Assembly (NCBI GenBank): GCA_022316685.1
Contig: JAKJHU010000054.1
Span: forward strand, 186,001-250,000
Length of the DNA: 64,000 bases
Source of the DNA: Progne subis subis
Lineage: Eukaryota; Chordata; Aves; Passeriformes; Hirundinidae
Direction: 5' to 3'
Shown here: piece after piece, positions 63,384 to 64,000 of the stretch
Layout: each line of letters begins with the position of its first letter
How positions within the stretch are numbered: the stretch's first letter is position 1
Program-made: the position numbers and the translations under genes
The notes under the pieces: model-generated
Seen by the model: only the letters and a program-made list of their open reading frames with translations
What the model was told of the DNA's origin: nothing
Databases searched by the model: none

Positions 63384-64000
63384 CTGGGGAGAAACAAGGA
63401 TAGCACTGGGAAAGCAAGAGCACAGTGACACCCACCCTCATGGGCTTTCACTGCACATCCAAATGGGCTGAGAAAACTGGACAGAGATGGATCTCTCTGC
63501 TCTGGTGGTGGTTTTGCTTCCGTTTCCCTTTAACCCTGAGGATAACAATTTGAGGGAATGGCTTTGGAAAAGAGAAAAGTGAAAATGGACCCAGTGAGGG
63601 TCTGGCAGTGGTTCCTCCTCCACTTGCTCTCAGGAAAGCTTGAGGGCAAGACCCACTACCAGCTCAGCACACGTCCTGTGTCTTCAGCATTTACAGATCC
63701 ATCGTCCTCAGCCTTGATTTCATCTCCTCCCCTCGCACATTTTAGCAGTGCCCACCTGCCTCACACTGCTCAGCCCCTTCTGCTGCTGTCACAGCCCTGA
63801 TCCAGCTTGGCTCAATTCCTCCTCCAGGCATCTGTGTTTTCTTGACCTGTGTGTTCTATTCCATCCTCCTCTCTAAATGTCCTCATTTTCCACTCTTCCA
63901 AGCCTTAGCCTTTAGCACTGCCACCACTCTCCTCACATTTGCACGCTCTGAAACATCCCAGGCTCAGGGGGTTGGATCAGCTACGCGTCTTTCTCCCTGT
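63384..64000. other. SERPINF2 intron sequence at the right edge
   Basis: The acceptor of the first visible SERPINF2 exon is at 63,384-63,385. Beyond it no minus-strand ATG opens a frame with a hydrophobic leader. The rest is C/T-rich unique sequence, best read as intron. Confidence 0.55.

Noticed and set aside
62823..63431. ATG at the right end of the first visible SERPINF2 exon as the true start
   Set aside because: The residues before DVESAG come from intron upstream of a clear acceptor and do not form a signal peptide.

Overview
This 64 kb window is vertebrate nuclear DNA, most likely from a bird. It has spliced GT-AG genes with short to moderate introns. Almost every recognisable interspersed repeat is a 3'-truncated CR1 LINE, and no mammalian-type SINE is seen. 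The gene order matches human 17p13.3: RPA1, SMYD4, SERPINF1, SERPINF2. Species cannot be read from the sequence.

Layout. (1) About 1-18,150 holds no recognisable coding exon and no clear young CR1 copy; it is A/C-rich low-complexity tracts, short microsatellites and AT-rich unique sequence. (2) RPA1, the large subunit of the ssDNA-binding RPA trimer, lies on the minus strand at 40,904-19,074 in 17 coding exons, giving an intact 613-aa frame. (3) A CpG-rich divergent promoter lies between RPA1 and SMYD4; the start codons are only about 200-240 bp apart. (4) SMYD4, a TPR/MYND/SET lysine methyltransferase, lies on the plus strand at 41,146-47,478 in 10 exons. Every exon is recognisable and splice phases fit, but the frame is broken at six places, each a net +1. 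(5) SERPINF1 (PEDF) lies on the minus strand at 52,441-48,279 in 7 coding exons, giving an intact 416 aa, and converges on SMYD4. (6) A gene-poor stretch with a CR1 copy follows at about 53,000-58,600. (7) SERPINF2 (alpha-2-antiplasmin) lies on the minus strand at 63,383-59,352. Six exons give 482 aa; the signal-peptide exon lies beyond the right edge.

RPA1 acts in DNA replication, repair and checkpoint signalling in the nucleus. SMYD4 shares its promoter region but is not in the same pathway. SERPINF1 and SERPINF2 are adjacent same-strand clade F serpins, consistent with an old tandem duplication; both products are secreted, one a non-inhibitory trophic and anti-angiogenic factor and the other the main plasmin inhibitor.

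I found no operon, CRISPR array, phage or novel multi-gene system. The strongest anomaly is SMYD4: six same-direction frame breaks plus a 29-bp duplication that creates a short upstream ORF, beside three genes whose roughly 4.5 kb of coding sequence has no break. Other points worth checking are a Phe-to-Tyr change at an RPA1 DNA-stacking position, a shortened reactive loop and a lysine-poor short tail in alpha-2-antiplasmin, and several perfect inverted repeats.
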